Notes: generated by a model from the sequence alone, not told the origin. 64,000 bases of DNA from Pedobacter riviphilus (GCF_014692875.1 NZ_CP061171.1:2604001-2668000), one strand, 5' to 3'. Shown: positions 38,261 to 47,769, counted from the first letter of the stretch. Program-made: numbers and translations.

Positions 38261-38947
38261 CTACAACATTTCCTGCAAGTAAGAAAGGGAAAAATATTTA
38301 TGTACATCTAAAGAAGTATACAGTTGAAAACATTCATCACCGATAATATAGGTGACAATGGCATAGCTGGAAACCGCTTGAATAGTATGCAGACCATCTC
38401 CGACTTTTTTTTGTGGCACAGGACGATCAAAGTTATAATCAACGCAAACAGCTTTTGAATGTCTGGCTATATCGACAAGTTGTTTACCCTGACGCTCTCC
38501 ATCCCAATTAAAATCTACATTTTGAGCAGTAATTTTGATAGGCGTTCCAATACCATCAAAACTCCATCTGTAGTATTGCTGTGTTTGTTTATCTATAATA
38601 AAACCCTTTAGAAATATAATATCCTCAGGTCTTGTTATCAGCTTTAGCGTATCGTTCACATTCCCGTCAGCACCGATCTTGATGAAGGAATTTTCCCTTT
38701 CTCCCTGAAAGCTGGAGACAATAATATTGTTCTCTGATGTTATGAAAAGTTCGATGTTTCTTTTGCTTTCCAACAACAGGCTCAATTGCACTTTTCTACT
38801 TTTGATGGTATTTAAGCTGTCAATTGAATTATACTGCGCAAACCTTTTGGGTAATTGATTTCCAACATCTGTCTGACGCTTTTTGGAGATCAGGAAGTAT
38901 AAAAATACAAGCAGTACGATGATCGGAACTATATAAAGAATTTTCAT
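38261..38947 (-). CDS. Membrane-anchored protein of unknown function, possibly truncated by an amber codon
   Basis: 228 residues starting with one membrane helix (MKILYIVPIIVLLVFLYFLI), then a soluble domain outside the cytoplasm with strand-like repeats (IELFITSENNIIVSS, GFIIDKQTQQYYRWSF, FNWDGERQGKQLVDI). No family is known to me. The coding frame continues past the TAG at 38261-38263 for another 133 codons (see adjacent entry). It is surrounded by immunity-like genes and may belong to that array. Confidence 0.55.
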   Translation of the reverse strand: MKILYIVPIIVLLVFLYFLISKKRQTDVGNQLPKRFAQYNSIDSLNTIKSRKVQLSLLLESKRNIELFITSENNIIVSSFQGERENSFIKIGADGNVNDTLKLITRPEDIIFLKGFIIDKQTQQYYRWSFDGIGTPIKITAQNVDFNWDGERQGKQLVDIARHSKAVCVDYNFDRPVPQKKVGDGLHTIQAVSSYAIVTYIIGDECFQLYTSLDVHKYFSLSYLQEML

Positions 38948-39062
38948 TTTTAATGGATATGTTCTTTAAATTACCTGTCGTTTATACCAAAGCGGCTTTT
39001 AGCAAGTACTGGTAAATTTCATCTTTTTCCAACTCCCTCTGCTCCATAATTATCATCGTGTC

Positions 39063-39818
39063 TTAGTGGGAAACAAACTTTCCGATATACTTCATTCCCA
39101 AAGCATCTGCAACACTTTCCACATCTATTTCAAGCTCACCCTTTACAAGCAGGTCAAGCATTGAATTGGCAGTAAGGATATTCATTTCATCTGCTCTCAG
39201 GATCATTTTTTCGGCAACATTATAGTCCTTAACCTGAAGGATCAGTATATTGTCCAGCTTGTCGCTTTTGGCAGTATGGTAATAATTGGTCTTTACAACT
39301 TTGCTTTTATCAATCCCGGCATGCCCCAGGATATTTTTCTTATCCAGTTTATTTTTGCCTACCCATAAATAATGGAAGGAAGAATCGCCAGATAAATCTT
39401 CATCAGAGGCCGACGGTAATTTTCCGATATATTTTACCGTCCGGGAACCTAAGGCTGCTTTTTCATTTAAGCCATTGTCATCGTAGGCAATAACTGAATT
39501 AAAACTACCTGCCTTAATTTTTTTACATAAAGATTCAAATTCTTTTTCGTCAGCAAGAATATCATGGGCAACTGTTTTATGGTCAACAGGTATCTTATAA
39601 TACTTCATGACCATAAGATCTTCATCATAGGTATCTAAGCCGAGTTCCTTGCAGAAATCACAACGGAGTTCCGGACCAGGCTCCGCATCTTCTGCTTCGT
39701 TTCCAGTAGGCGGTTCATTGTCATAAACCGTCCATGCTTCCAGGTACTTTCTCTGGTCCAGATATTTTTCAAACTCTTCCTTCGACCCAAAGGTTCCCAG
39801 CCATATATGCATTTTCAT
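39063..39818 (-). CDS. Imm22-like immunity protein
   Basis: 251 residues, no signal peptide. The start MKMHIWLGTFGSKEEFEKYL is characteristic of the Imm22 (DUF4289-like) immunity family; the middle has a Cys pair (LRCDFCKELGLDTYDEDLMV) and a second alpha/beta part (SSFHYLWVGKNKLDKKNI). Immunity proteins of this class neutralise polymorphic toxins delivered by contact-dependent or type VI-like systems. No toxin gene is next to it, so it may be an orphan protecting against neighbours. The gene follows the 39830 gene by 11 bases. A partial copy is at 36980. Confidence 0.7.
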   Translation of the reverse strand: MKMHIWLGTFGSKEEFEKYLDQRKYLEAWTVYDNEPPTGNEAEDAEPGPELRCDFCKELGLDTYDEDLMVMKYYKIPVDHKTVAHDILADEKEFESLCKKIKAGSFNSVIAYDDNGLNEKAALGSRTVKYIGKLPSASDEDLSGDSSFHYLWVGKNKLDKKNILGHAGIDKSKVVKTNYYHTAKSDKLDNILILQVKDYNVAEKMILRADEMNILTANSMLDLLVKGELEIDVESVADALGMKYIGKFVSH

Positions 39819-39829
39819 ATCTTTTTATA

Positions 39830-40078
39830 TTATATTTTATAATAATCTGTTTTTCCAACAGCCACAGTCCAGAAATATTTTGACTTTTCCAGATCCAAAT
39901 CCACCATTTCTTTGGATTCTTTATAGGTCCCAGCTTCTTTCAGCCCGGCAATGGTAGATTCGATATCGGCTGGAACGGATGCTCTCCAGATACCAACAGA
40001 AATTTCTAAAAAAGAATAACAATGTGGTGCTTCAAAGCCATCGGCTTCTCCGTTATTTTTATCTGTCGGTAAATCCAC
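39830..40078 (-). CDS. Small protein upstream of Imm22, start unclear
   Basis: From a GTG at 40078 82 residues are read, ending YFWTVAVGKTDYYKI. The frame stays open upstream to about 40165 and encodes a signal-peptide-like stretch (CAIASLFLIFNIYGINPF), but has no ATG there. Either an unusual start is used, or a small error hides the start. Function unknown. It pairs with the Imm22 gene, 11 bases away, and the end of this unit is duplicated at 37180-37262. Confidence 0.5.
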   Translation of the reverse strand: MDLPTDKNNGEADGFEAPHCYSFLEISVGIWRASVPADIESTIAGLKEAGTYKESKEMVDLDLEKSKYFWTVAVGKTDYYKI

Positions 40079-40160
40079 AAGTTCGCTATCCTGAAGTTCA
40101 AAGGGGTTTATACCATAAATATTGAATATTAAAAATAAACTTGCTATCGCACAATAAGAC

Positions 40161-40691
40161 TTACATATAATACTTCTTATTTATTTCAATAGTGGGTGCT
40201 TTATCGTTATGAAAATCTGTTTTAAATACTTTTTTTCCCACATATTCTTTTTGATAAAAATAATCGTCATGAAGCTTTGAACTGCTTTTCACTCCCATTC
40301 CAATTTCATTATCTTTTTTCAGTTTATTTTTAATTGCATTGAAAATTTTGGTTGTGGTCTTATTTGTTTTTTTTGAAAGTATTCTTAATGATATACGTTC
40401 AAGGCTTTCATCAGTTTTTCTACCTCCTTCCCCATCTATTATGACAGGCTCCAGTTCATCAAAAATTTCAGTTTGGAAAATAGTGTCCAGATTCTCCGAT
40501 ACTATATAAAATCTAAGATTTTTTTCTCTGTTGTCTTTAATTTTATCTGCCTCTCCGTGATTAATTTTCTGTAAGGAAATTTCATCATCATCTTTTGTCT
40601 CAATAAAAAAACTACCATTCTCTTTCTCTATAATATCTTCAACATATTGAAAAAAATCTTTTAAAGACATCACTAAATTTATATGCGACAT
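40161..40691 (-). CDS. Hypothetical protein of the immunity cluster
   Basis: 176 residues, no signal peptide or membrane segment; acidic first half (FQYVEDIIEKENGSFFIETK) and a Lys-rich second half (KTTTKIFNAIKNKLKKDNE, EYVGKKVFKTDF). No domain is recognised. The start could also be Met8 (MSLKDFF). Position, size and charge are those of immunity proteins next to polymorphic toxins. The base composition is more AT-rich than that of neighbours, which suggests transfer. Confidence 0.55.
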   Translation of the reverse strand: MSHINLVMSLKDFFQYVEDIIEKENGSFFIETKDDDEISLQKINHGEADKIKDNREKNLRFYIVSENLDTIFQTEIFDELEPVIIDGEGGRKTDESLERISLRILSKKTNKTTTKIFNAIKNKLKKDNEIGMGVKSSSKLHDDYFYQKEYVGKKVFKTDFHNDKAPTIEINKKYYM

Positions 40692-40708
40692 ATATTTTGT
40701 TTCTTATT

Positions 40709-40804
40709 TTATTTGTAATCGGCTGCTTTTCCATAACCTTCGAAAATGGCTTCATGTCCTTTGCTTTTCACATCATCAATCGCAAGACGCTTTCTGGGAT
40801 TCAT
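40709..40804 (-). CDS. 31-codon open frame, possible toxin C-terminal scrap
   Basis: ATG to TAA: MNPRKRLAIDDVKSKGHEAI and FEGYGKAADYK. It precedes the 176-residue gene by 17 bases in the same direction. Short conserved-looking tails like this occur at the end of polymorphic toxins just before their immunity gene, so it may be the remnant of a deleted toxin. It could be chance. Confidence 0.3.
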   Translation of the reverse strand: MNPRKRLAIDDVKSKGHEAIFEGYGKAADYK

Positions 40805-41023
40805 TTTAATATTTTTTACGCTCTTCTTAAATTATAAAAAACATATTAGTAATATCATTAGTCGTACCCCGCGTTTAAAGGTTTTATAAGTTTAGCGCTT
40901 CATCGTATCTACCAATATAACCGAATCCGCTCTATCTTCTTGAGCAGGAATAAACCTAAAAGCAATTTAAAATAAATCTCGAATATGTGATAAAATTATT
41001 ATAATTGATCTGAAACTCTACAT
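40805..41023. other. Divergent intergenic region
   Basis: 219 AT-rich bases between leftward and rightward genes. No clear -33/-7 pair or palindrome seen. Confidence 0.4.
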
Positions 41024-41998
41024 ATGAATAGAAAAACTATAATAATTTTAGGATTGCTTTTGACAACAATGAGCGTTTATTCACAGATAGAAAAACCACT
41101 AAGGCGCTCGTATCCAGCCAAAAAAACAGGTGAGAACGATTCACCCTATCAAAAGGAAGGAATGCTTTTTAGATTAAAATACGAACATGCAGATTGTTCT
41201 TATGAAATTTTAATTAACGACATGCCCGTTACAAGTCATTTCGGATTGGGAGAACGCTCAGGATTGACGGTAAATCTCAATCAGTATATTCTTCAGCCTG
41301 GCAAACAAGAGGTTACCATTCGTCTTTACCCCGCTAAAAAGGATGAAACCGTGTTCGCTCCTTCCCTTTCCCCGAATTCATCTGTCAAGGTCGAAATTTC
41401 GAAAAATAAAGAGCCAATGTCAATCTTAGATCAGATGAATGCCAAAGATAAAGGTCAGCAATATCAGTGGCAGGTTCTTAGTTATCAGACTCCAAAATTA
41501 GATAATAAACCACAAAACTTTACTGAGTACAAAACATCTTTTATTCTTGATAATAAAGACATTAACTGGAAAATAGCCGGCTGGGACAAAAGCCAGAATC
41601 TTCAAAATTCTGCCAAAATCCGAAAAGAAGTGGATGCGTTTTATTCAGATTTCAAAAAAACACTTGAAGAAGGAAATCAGCAAAAATATTTATCAATGCT
41701 GAAGCAAAGCATCCACGAAGAAGCGGCTTCTACCCCTTGGAATAAAGATGCAGAAAAAGATCTTACCAAATCGATGGCGGATTATGCTGTTGAAAAGAGA
41801 AGTTTCATCTATCCCTGCCCAGATGCAGAACTGAAATTTTATGGCGGAGGAAAAGTGGTTACATTAGTCTGTAAGGATCCCCAAACCTATGGTTATTCTC
41901 CCCTTATTTCTAAAACAGCAAAAAATATGATGCCAAAAGCCCATACTTTTTATCTGCATAAACCTGAAGGCTCAGACAAACTGGAAATTCTCCGATAA
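41024..41998 (+). CDS. Exported protein of unknown function
   Basis: 324 residues with a signal peptide (MNRKTIIILGLLLTTMSVYS). A beta-rich first domain (about 45-130: CSYEILINDMPVTSHFG, GKQEVTIRLYPA) and an alpha-helical second part (ADAFYSDFKKTL-like helix near residue 205, KSMADYAVEKRSFIYP) are visible, ending in a beta strand. I recall similar proteins near Bacteroidota toxin-immunity loci, but no function. It runs opposite to its left neighbours and directly abuts a serine recombinase remnant. Confidence 0.6.
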   Translation: MNRKTIIILGLLLTTMSVYSQIEKPLRRSYPAKKTGENDSPYQKEGMLFRLKYEHADCSYEILINDMPVTSHFGLGERSGLTVNLNQYILQPGKQEVTIRLYPAKKDETVFAPSLSPNSSVKVEISKNKEPMSILDQMNAKDKGQQYQWQVLSYQTPKLDNKPQNFTEYKTSFILDNKDINWKIAGWDKSQNLQNSAKIRKEVDAFYSDFKKTLEEGNQQKYLSMLKQSIHEEAASTPWNKDAEKDLTKSMADYAVEKRSFIYPCPDAELKFYGGGKVVTLVCKDPQTYGYSPLISKTAKNMMPKAHTFYLHKPEGSDKLEILR

Positions 41999-42000
41999 AT

Positions 42001-42327
42001 AAAGATGATAATGACATAGATGCTGTAGATTTTAGAGCAATCAAAAACGAGTGTAGCGAGAAAATCACTATAGCAGAATCTAAATTATCCGAGCTCACCA
42101 CAAAAAACAAGGCAGCATTGAACATCAGACCAATTGCAGAGCGCGCTATTAATTTAACAGATCTTGATTTATTTTATGAAAATTCTAGCGTTGAAGGTAA
42201 AAGATACCTAGTTAGCCGCCTTTTTCCTGAAAAAATGGAATGTGATTGAGACCGATATCGAACACTTTTAGTCAACGAAATCGCCGAGCATATACACCTA
42301 AAAAAACAAAGAGTTATAAAAAAATGA
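42001..42327 (+). pseudogene. Serine recombinase C-terminal remnant
   Basis: The frame reads DAVDFRAIKNECSEKI, SELTTKNKAALNIRP, TDLDLFYENSSVEGKRYL and SRLFPEKMECD, then a TGA at 42247-42249, then on in the same frame DRYRTLLVNEIAEHI to a TGA at 42325. This is the coiled-coil and tail of large serine recombinases of Bacteroidota (usual tail 'PEKL.FDG..YRT...NEA'). The catalytic and zinc-ribbon domains are missing. It marks a former mobile element or inversion system at the edge of the immunity cluster. Confidence 0.7.
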
Positions 42328-42535
42328 GGCAAAAATATTCGAAAAAATCTTTGCCCCACTGTGGGTCAATGATCGTGCGGATAAGCAATAAATTTATAGC
42401 TAATTTAAAGCGGACCGCAGAACTAGACACCAAGATGACAGAATACAATGAGCTTGGGAGACTGATGAAAATGAGAAAGGAAAGAGAAATGTAATTGCCA
42501 AATAACATTATTGAAGGAGATTGAAATCACAAAAA

Positions 42536-43459
42536 TCAGTTTTTGGAAACCTTTATAACCTTATTGGCAACCTCAAGCAGATAACTTTTAAAATCATCTG
42601 AAACAGATGCGGGTTTAAATCCTATTTTTTTCGGGGAATCTTTAAAAAGTATCCCGTACCAAATCAAACCGCCTAAATATTTCCCCGCATCATTCGCATG
42701 GTTTGGATCAAAGGCCAATTCTTGTTTGTTCCAAAAATAGCCTACATTGATAGAATGAGTTTGATCAGGTAAATTGGATGCAACAGGATGTTCAAAATCG
42801 AAAGCCGTATCCTTTTTATAGCCATATTTTTTATTGGTCGCCACTTCTTCAAACGCATCGCCAACAGGTAAAAGCCTGGCATTAAACTGTTTTGCTAGTT
42901 TGTGGTATGCTTCACGAGATTTTTGCCACATTTCCAACTGGTTTTTAGCCAATTGCTCTGGCCCAACTTTCCCAAATTTCTTTGCATCAGCACGGTAAGC
43001 CCAAGTTTGGTGAATCACGATTTCTGCATTTGGTTGAAGCTTTTTAATATAGTCTACAAGTTTTTTCGCGTATGGATTGTAGCTTGATGAATCGCTGGAA
43101 AGGTATGAATATTGCTGAATGGTCACTACATCCCAAGTACCTTGCGACAATAACATTTTCAACGATTTGCCTCCATATGGCTTTCCTTTAACATCGGTTG
43201 AATCCTTTTCAAATTTTTCTACATAACCCCAATGTTGCTCCAAAGAATGACCGCCAAGTTCTGCCCTGCCAATAACTAAATTTTTACCCGTTTCTTTGGC
43301 CATTTGAGGTAGAAAAGTGGTCGCATTTTGCGAGAAACTGTTTCCAATTACAAATAAGTGTAATGTATTGTTATTGGTTTGGCTGAAAGCATTAAGATTA
43401 AAAACAAGCGAAAAAATGAATAATCTGCTGCCTTTGTACTTTAAAAAGAATCGTATCAT
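42536..43459 (-). CDS. DUF4886 SGNH-type hydrolase, exported (PUL2)
   Basis: 307 residues, hydrophobic signal at about 11-26 (SRLFIFSLVFNLNAFSQ). The SGNH-like start FVIGNSFSQNA carries the probable nucleophile S41; further marks are GGHSLEQHWG, DVVTIQQYSYLSSDS and a late DPNHANDAGKYLGGL with the Asp/His pair. Proteins of this group are found in polysaccharide loci and are presumed esterases. It is the last gene of PUL2, 111 bases after the symporter, so it may remove acetyl or methyl groups from the substrate. Confidence 0.8.
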   Translation of the reverse strand: MIRFFLKYKGSRLFIFSLVFNLNAFSQTNNNTLHLFVIGNSFSQNATTFLPQMAKETGKNLVIGRAELGGHSLEQHWGYVEKFEKDSTDVKGKPYGGKSLKMLLSQGTWDVVTIQQYSYLSSDSSSYNPYAKKLVDYIKKLQPNAEIVIHQTWAYRADAKKFGKVGPEQLAKNQLEMWQKSREAYHKLAKQFNARLLPVGDAFEEVATNKKYGYKKDTAFDFEHPVASNLPDQTHSINVGYFWNKQELAFDPNHANDAGKYLGGLIWYGILFKDSPKKIGFKPASVSDDFKSYLLEVANKVIKVSKN

Positions 43460-43570
43460 ATTTATATATTTTTGTTTTTACCTCGCCTTTGGATGGGTTT
43501 TCCTGTATTTATAGCGTTCTGCTCCTGATCGTAAAAAAGCACCCACCCAAAAACTTCTGTACTGTTTACA

Positions 43571-45249
43571 TTAAACAACCAACTTTTTACTGGCTACCCG
43601 CCATATTAACCCTGCCGAAATCAGGATTAAACCGCCAACTGCCATTACGGTTATTGAAAAATCCTTTGCGATATACCCAAGTATTCCGATGCCTATCCCC
43701 ACAATGCCCATTGAAAGTGCAATAACACCTATCCCGAATTTATTTTGCTTTGCAGCCTCTATATGTAGGGCCGGATCTACAACCCGGACCGCGGTAACTC
43801 TTTTTTCCTGCTCCATTTCTTCTACTTTAATAGAAATACGCCCCTTGGCAGTATAATATATTTCAAAAAACAAAAGAACCGCTATCGGAATGCCCATCCC
43901 CATGCACGTTTCCATGGTACGGTCGAGCTTTAAACCCCATATACTGGGCATAATCACCTTAAAGAACAGGTTGATCAGCAATGATGTTACTGTGGCGGTA
44001 ACTACTGAAAATCCGCTTTGACGTTTAGAAAAAAGTGTCCAGATGATCGGTGCAAACAATGCTCCACCTGCAATAGAGGCAGTACTTAAAACCACTTCAA
44101 CAATTCCCCCGGCGCTTGGAATCCAAATGGCAACAACAATTGTTAGAACACCAAAACCAGGGTAAAGAATCGGGCCATCCAGATCACTTCTTTTTCTGAC
44201 GCTTTTGGTCTTAGCAGGTTTTTATAAATATCCTGCGCAAAGACAGTCGAGGCCATATTGATCGTTGTATTGGCTTTACTGGATGTGGCAGAAACCATTC
44301 CGGCCAGCACAAGCCCTATCAAACCTGCCGGCATTACTTTTTGGATCAACATCATGTATGCATCTTCACTTTCCAGTCCCTGAAGATTTGGATTGATCAC
44401 CCGGTAGATCATTGGCGGGATCATCCAGATAAAAGGACTTACAAAATACAAGATGGTAAATATACCTGCTACCTTTTTTGAGTTTTTTTGGTTAGACACA
44501 CTGGTATAACGTTGCACATATGACCAGTTTCCGCCGATATAAAACGTCTGATAAACAATAAAAGCCAGCATAAACCCAAAGGTATAGTCCTGGTTAAAGG
44601 GCTCAAAAAAATGGGGCGGCGCTTTTGCCACAAGGTTGGCTGGTCCACCGATCTGGGAAAAAGCTATGGGGATCACAATCAGTACCGCAGCTGTAAGTAT
44701 TACAAACTGAACTACATCAGTCACTAAAACTGCCCATAATCCGCCAGCAGCGGTATATACCACAATGATCAACCCGATCACAATAATGCAGGTTTCTAGG
44801 GAGTATGGGGTGGCTACATGCACCATTTTACCAACCGGATACAATACTGCAGCAGTGGTGAACAGGCTCAGCAGCAAGGTCATATAGGTATAAAACTGTT
44901 TTTCGGCCGCACCGAAACGTTTGCCGATGTATTCAGCTGCAGTTGCAACGCCTGTTTTTTTCCATCTTCCGGCAATAAAAAAGGTGACAATTAAGCCACT
45001 GATGGCCATTGTTAACTGTATTGCATTGGCAACCAGCCCATGTTTATAAGCGATAGATCCCCAAACCACAAAGGTTCCGGCCGAAAAATAGCTGATAAAC
45101 AAGGATAAGCCATTGATCCACCAGGGTGTTTCTCCTCCTGCTTCGAAAAAAGCCTGCCCGCTTTTACTACCCACACGAGTAAATGTAAGTCCGATACCGA
45201 ATATAAGTAAGGCAAAAACCGCCATTACCACAAAATCTAATTTTCCCAT
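43571..45249 (-). CDS. Sodium:solute symporter (SSS family, PUL2), one-base frameshift
   Basis: 45249-44143 (368 residues) and 44095-43571 (174) join when one base is added to the A4 run at 44153-44156; the result is 559 residues, normal for the family. The missing junction reads TLVFGVLTIVVAIWIPSAGG. At least 13 membrane helices are seen, with SSS hallmarks SLFISYFSAGTFVVWG, AAEYIGKRFGA and GLVLAGMVSATSSKANTTI. The family imports sugars, sialic acids, uronates or amino acids with Na+. In PUL2 it should bring the final monomer or dimer into the cytosol, where the oxidoreductase encoded just upstream could act on it. Confidence 0.88.
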
Positions 45250-45271
45250 TTAATTTATCTGCTATTTAGTA

Positions 45272-47551
45272 TTATTGATAACAACGCACGGAGAACAAAG
45301 CCGCAGGTACCTCGTCTGAAGGATGTTCCAAATATATCGTTAGGCTCCTGGTATTTAAAGGCTCAGTTAGCTCAATGATGTTCCTGGTTTGATAATTACC
45401 GGTTTTAGTAAAAACAACGTTCTCTTTATCATCTTTAATTACATAATTCCTTACGCAAAACGGCATCACATTTTCCGGATGCCCCATCAGGACAGACTCC
45501 ATTGGATGATCAAAATCAGTATCAAATAACAACTCGATCCGTTTAATGCTCTTGATTTCTTTCCAGCTGATGGTTAGTGCCGGATTCTTATCTTTCCAGT
45601 CGGCCACCCATGCATTTGGTGCAGAAACTGGCCTGTCTATGCCATTGCTAACATTTGCAGCACCAAAAGCATCAATACCAGATGTGTAGTTAAATGCAAT
45701 ATTGTGCCCTTCGGGCCTGCGCTTGGGGCACCAGAATTCAAACTCATCTACCCCAATATCCTCTGGCGGACTTTGTTTTCCATAATTGGATACGTCTTTA
45801 TTAATAGCATTGAACACGGATAATAGTCCCGTAACCCGCTTCGCTGAGAACTGCAGTTTTACATCAGGATTCTTCATAAAGGTAAGAAACGCATAACTTT
45901 CCTCAGGCATTACCGCATCAAAGCTGATCTGCAGGCAATTGCGCCCGACATTTATTGGCAGTGAAACTTTATCTATGGTCAAATCTGGCGTATGGTTGCT
46001 CTTTTTACTGCTGATCCTAAGTTCTACTTCCAACTCCGTTGCCACATCTCCTTCTGCATGTACAACAAAGGTACCGATTGCCCCTGCTTTTAAGGGGATC
46101 ATCTGGGCAACAGAAAACTCGAGTGGTTTAAACAACCTAGTTTCGGGAAGGCCGGTCAGCAACAGTTCTGAGGATGCGGTAACCTGCGCACTGCGTACAA
46201 GGTCGATCGCATCATGAAGTACAAGATCTGGAATGTGATGCCCACTGCGCAGCAGCTCAGTCTGCAGTTCTGGTATAAATCCTTTATGATAGACCTCCGC
46301 TGGCAACAGATTTTTGTCTTTACAGATCTTCGCTGCCATGGCAACCGCCTGTGCCGCATGGGCAGCAGTAGCCATAACCCTGGTAGAGCCAAAGGCAACA
46401 TGCGTTGCACTGATAATCCTTCCTGCCAGAAAAAGATTTTTGATGTTTCGGCTATATAAAGAGCGATAGGGAATCTGATAGATGCCCTTGCTATGCCATT
46501 GATTGCAACCAGGTTTCTCGCTGAACACCCCATCTGCAGGATGCAGATCTATGCTCCAGCCACCAAATGCGACAGCGTCATCATGCAATTGCTGATTAAC
46601 GATATCCTGTTGTTTGATGATGTATTCGCCTTCGAAACGGCGGCTCTCTCTTTTACCCGGTATGGTACCTACCCATTCTAGCGCAAGGTTTTCGGCTTCA
46701 GGAAAATTGCCCGAGTTTTTTACATAGTTCCATGCACTGTAGGCAACTTTCCAGAGTTCCCATTTTATTTTTTCGGTATCATGTACCGTATCCAATCTTC
46801 CTCCATACTCCAGCCACCAAAGTTTACATCCGTACTCCCTGGCATTAAAATTTTTAAACCTGGGGATCTTTGTAATATCATCCAGTGCATAAGAAGGGGC
46901 TACAAACTTTACAGGCTTGCCGGTATCTTTACTGTAAAAATACAGGCTATGGCCAAGCAGTTCCCCATATTCTTTTGTAGGCGCAAACTGTTCTCCAAAT
47001 TCTTCTTTGGCCTCTGCTCCCATCCTAAACGCCGCACCAGCCAAAAAGGCCACAATGCCATCTCCTGATGCATCGCAAAAAAGCGGTGCGTGTATGATAT
47101 ATTCGGTAGAATTCTGACTGCAAAAGGCTTTTACGGCGCTCAGTTGATCTGCGGCTGATTTCTCTACATCATACACCCCGGTATTAAGCAATAAGGTAAT
47201 ATTAGGTTCTGAAACAACCTTATCAAGCAAAACCGTATCAAAAATCAACGGATTGCCTTCGGGGTTCCTGTACATATTTTCAACCATCAGCTCATCCACC
47301 ACACCACCTTCTCTTGCCCAACGGTTATTATTTCCCATATGTGATGTGGCGCCCAGCATCCATAACCTTACCTCACTGCTCGCATTTCCGCCAAGCACGG
47401 GCCTGTCCTGCACCAGTACAATCTTTAACCCTTGCCTTGCAGCGGTAATTGCGGCACAGGTTCCTGATACCCCGCCCCCTATAATGGCAAGATCTGCCGC
47501 GAGTTCGTCAGATCGCAGCTGCCTCTTTTCGCCTCCTTGATTTGTGATCAT
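45272..47551 (-). CDS. FAD-dependent oxidoreductase (FAD_oxidored family, PUL2)
   Basis: 759 residues without signal peptide. An FAD-binding Rossmann motif is at residues 20-50 (LAIIGGGVSGTCAAITAARQ), followed by PVLGGNASSEVRLWMLGA, which is typical of the FAD_oxidored (PF12831-like) group, and a second cofactor segment NLFLAGRIISATHVAFGS. From about residue 500 a long C-terminal region of beta-sandwich type follows (SLTIYLEHPSDEVPAAL at the end), which might bind carbohydrate. Members occur in many Bacteroidota polysaccharide loci with unknown substrate. Cytosolic location and the symporter 22 bases downstream suggest oxidation of the imported sugar. Confidence 0.85.
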   Translation of the reverse strand: MITNQGGEKRQLRSDELAADLAIIGGGVSGTCAAITAARQGLKIVLVQDRPVLGGNASSEVRLWMLGATSHMGNNNRWAREGGVVDELMVENMYRNPEGNPLIFDTVLLDKVVSEPNITLLLNTGVYDVEKSAADQLSAVKAFCSQNSTEYIIHAPLFCDASGDGIVAFLAGAAFRMGAEAKEEFGEQFAPTKEYGELLGHSLYFYSKDTGKPVKFVAPSYALDDITKIPRFKNFNAREYGCKLWWLEYGGRLDTVHDTEKIKWELWKVAYSAWNYVKNSGNFPEAENLALEWVGTIPGKRESRRFEGEYIIKQQDIVNQQLHDDAVAFGGWSIDLHPADGVFSEKPGCNQWHSKGIYQIPYRSLYSRNIKNLFLAGRIISATHVAFGSTRVMATAAHAAQAVAMAAKICKDKNLLPAEVYHKGFIPELQTELLRSGHHIPDLVLHDAIDLVRSAQVTASSELLLTGLPETRLFKPLEFSVAQMIPLKAGAIGTFVVHAEGDVATELEVELRISSKKSNHTPDLTIDKVSLPINVGRNCLQISFDAVMPEESYAFLTFMKNPDVKLQFSAKRVTGLLSVFNAINKDVSNYGKQSPPEDIGVDEFEFWCPKRRPEGHNIAFNYTSGIDAFGAANVSNGIDRPVSAPNAWVADWKDKNPALTISWKEIKSIKRIELLFDTDFDHPMESVLMGHPENVMPFCVRNYVIKDDKENVVFTKTGNYQTRNIIELTEPLNTRSLTIYLEHPSDEVPAALFSVRCYQ

Positions 47552-47769
47552 AAAAATATTCTGTATTATTTCTTTCTGTTATACTTTTCCAACCGTCTGT
47601 TCTGAATGGCGACAAGGGAAATCCTTTTGCATTAAAAACATTGGCACCATTACTTTCTACCGGACTGCCGTGCCTTACTGCAACCGATTTTACTTTCCAT
47701 AGCTACATAAACAGCGCGCAGCCGAAAAGCAGAAGAATTTAATATGCTTTTTTAATTTAAAAATCTGTT

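Noticed and set aside
37941..42327. Type VI or Rhs toxin gene belonging to the immunity cluster
   Set aside because: No Rhs/YD repeats, PAAR, VgrG or Hcp-like sequence and no large open frame in this stretch.
42328..42494. Basic plus-strand frame downstream of the recombinase remnant
   Set aside because: Starts out of frame inside the remnant, Lys/Arg-rich without domain; likely decayed recombinase DNA.
46156..46533. 125-codon minus-strand frame inside the FAD oxidoreductase gene
   Set aside because: Out-of-frame shadow on the same strand; the main frame is continuous and family-consistent.
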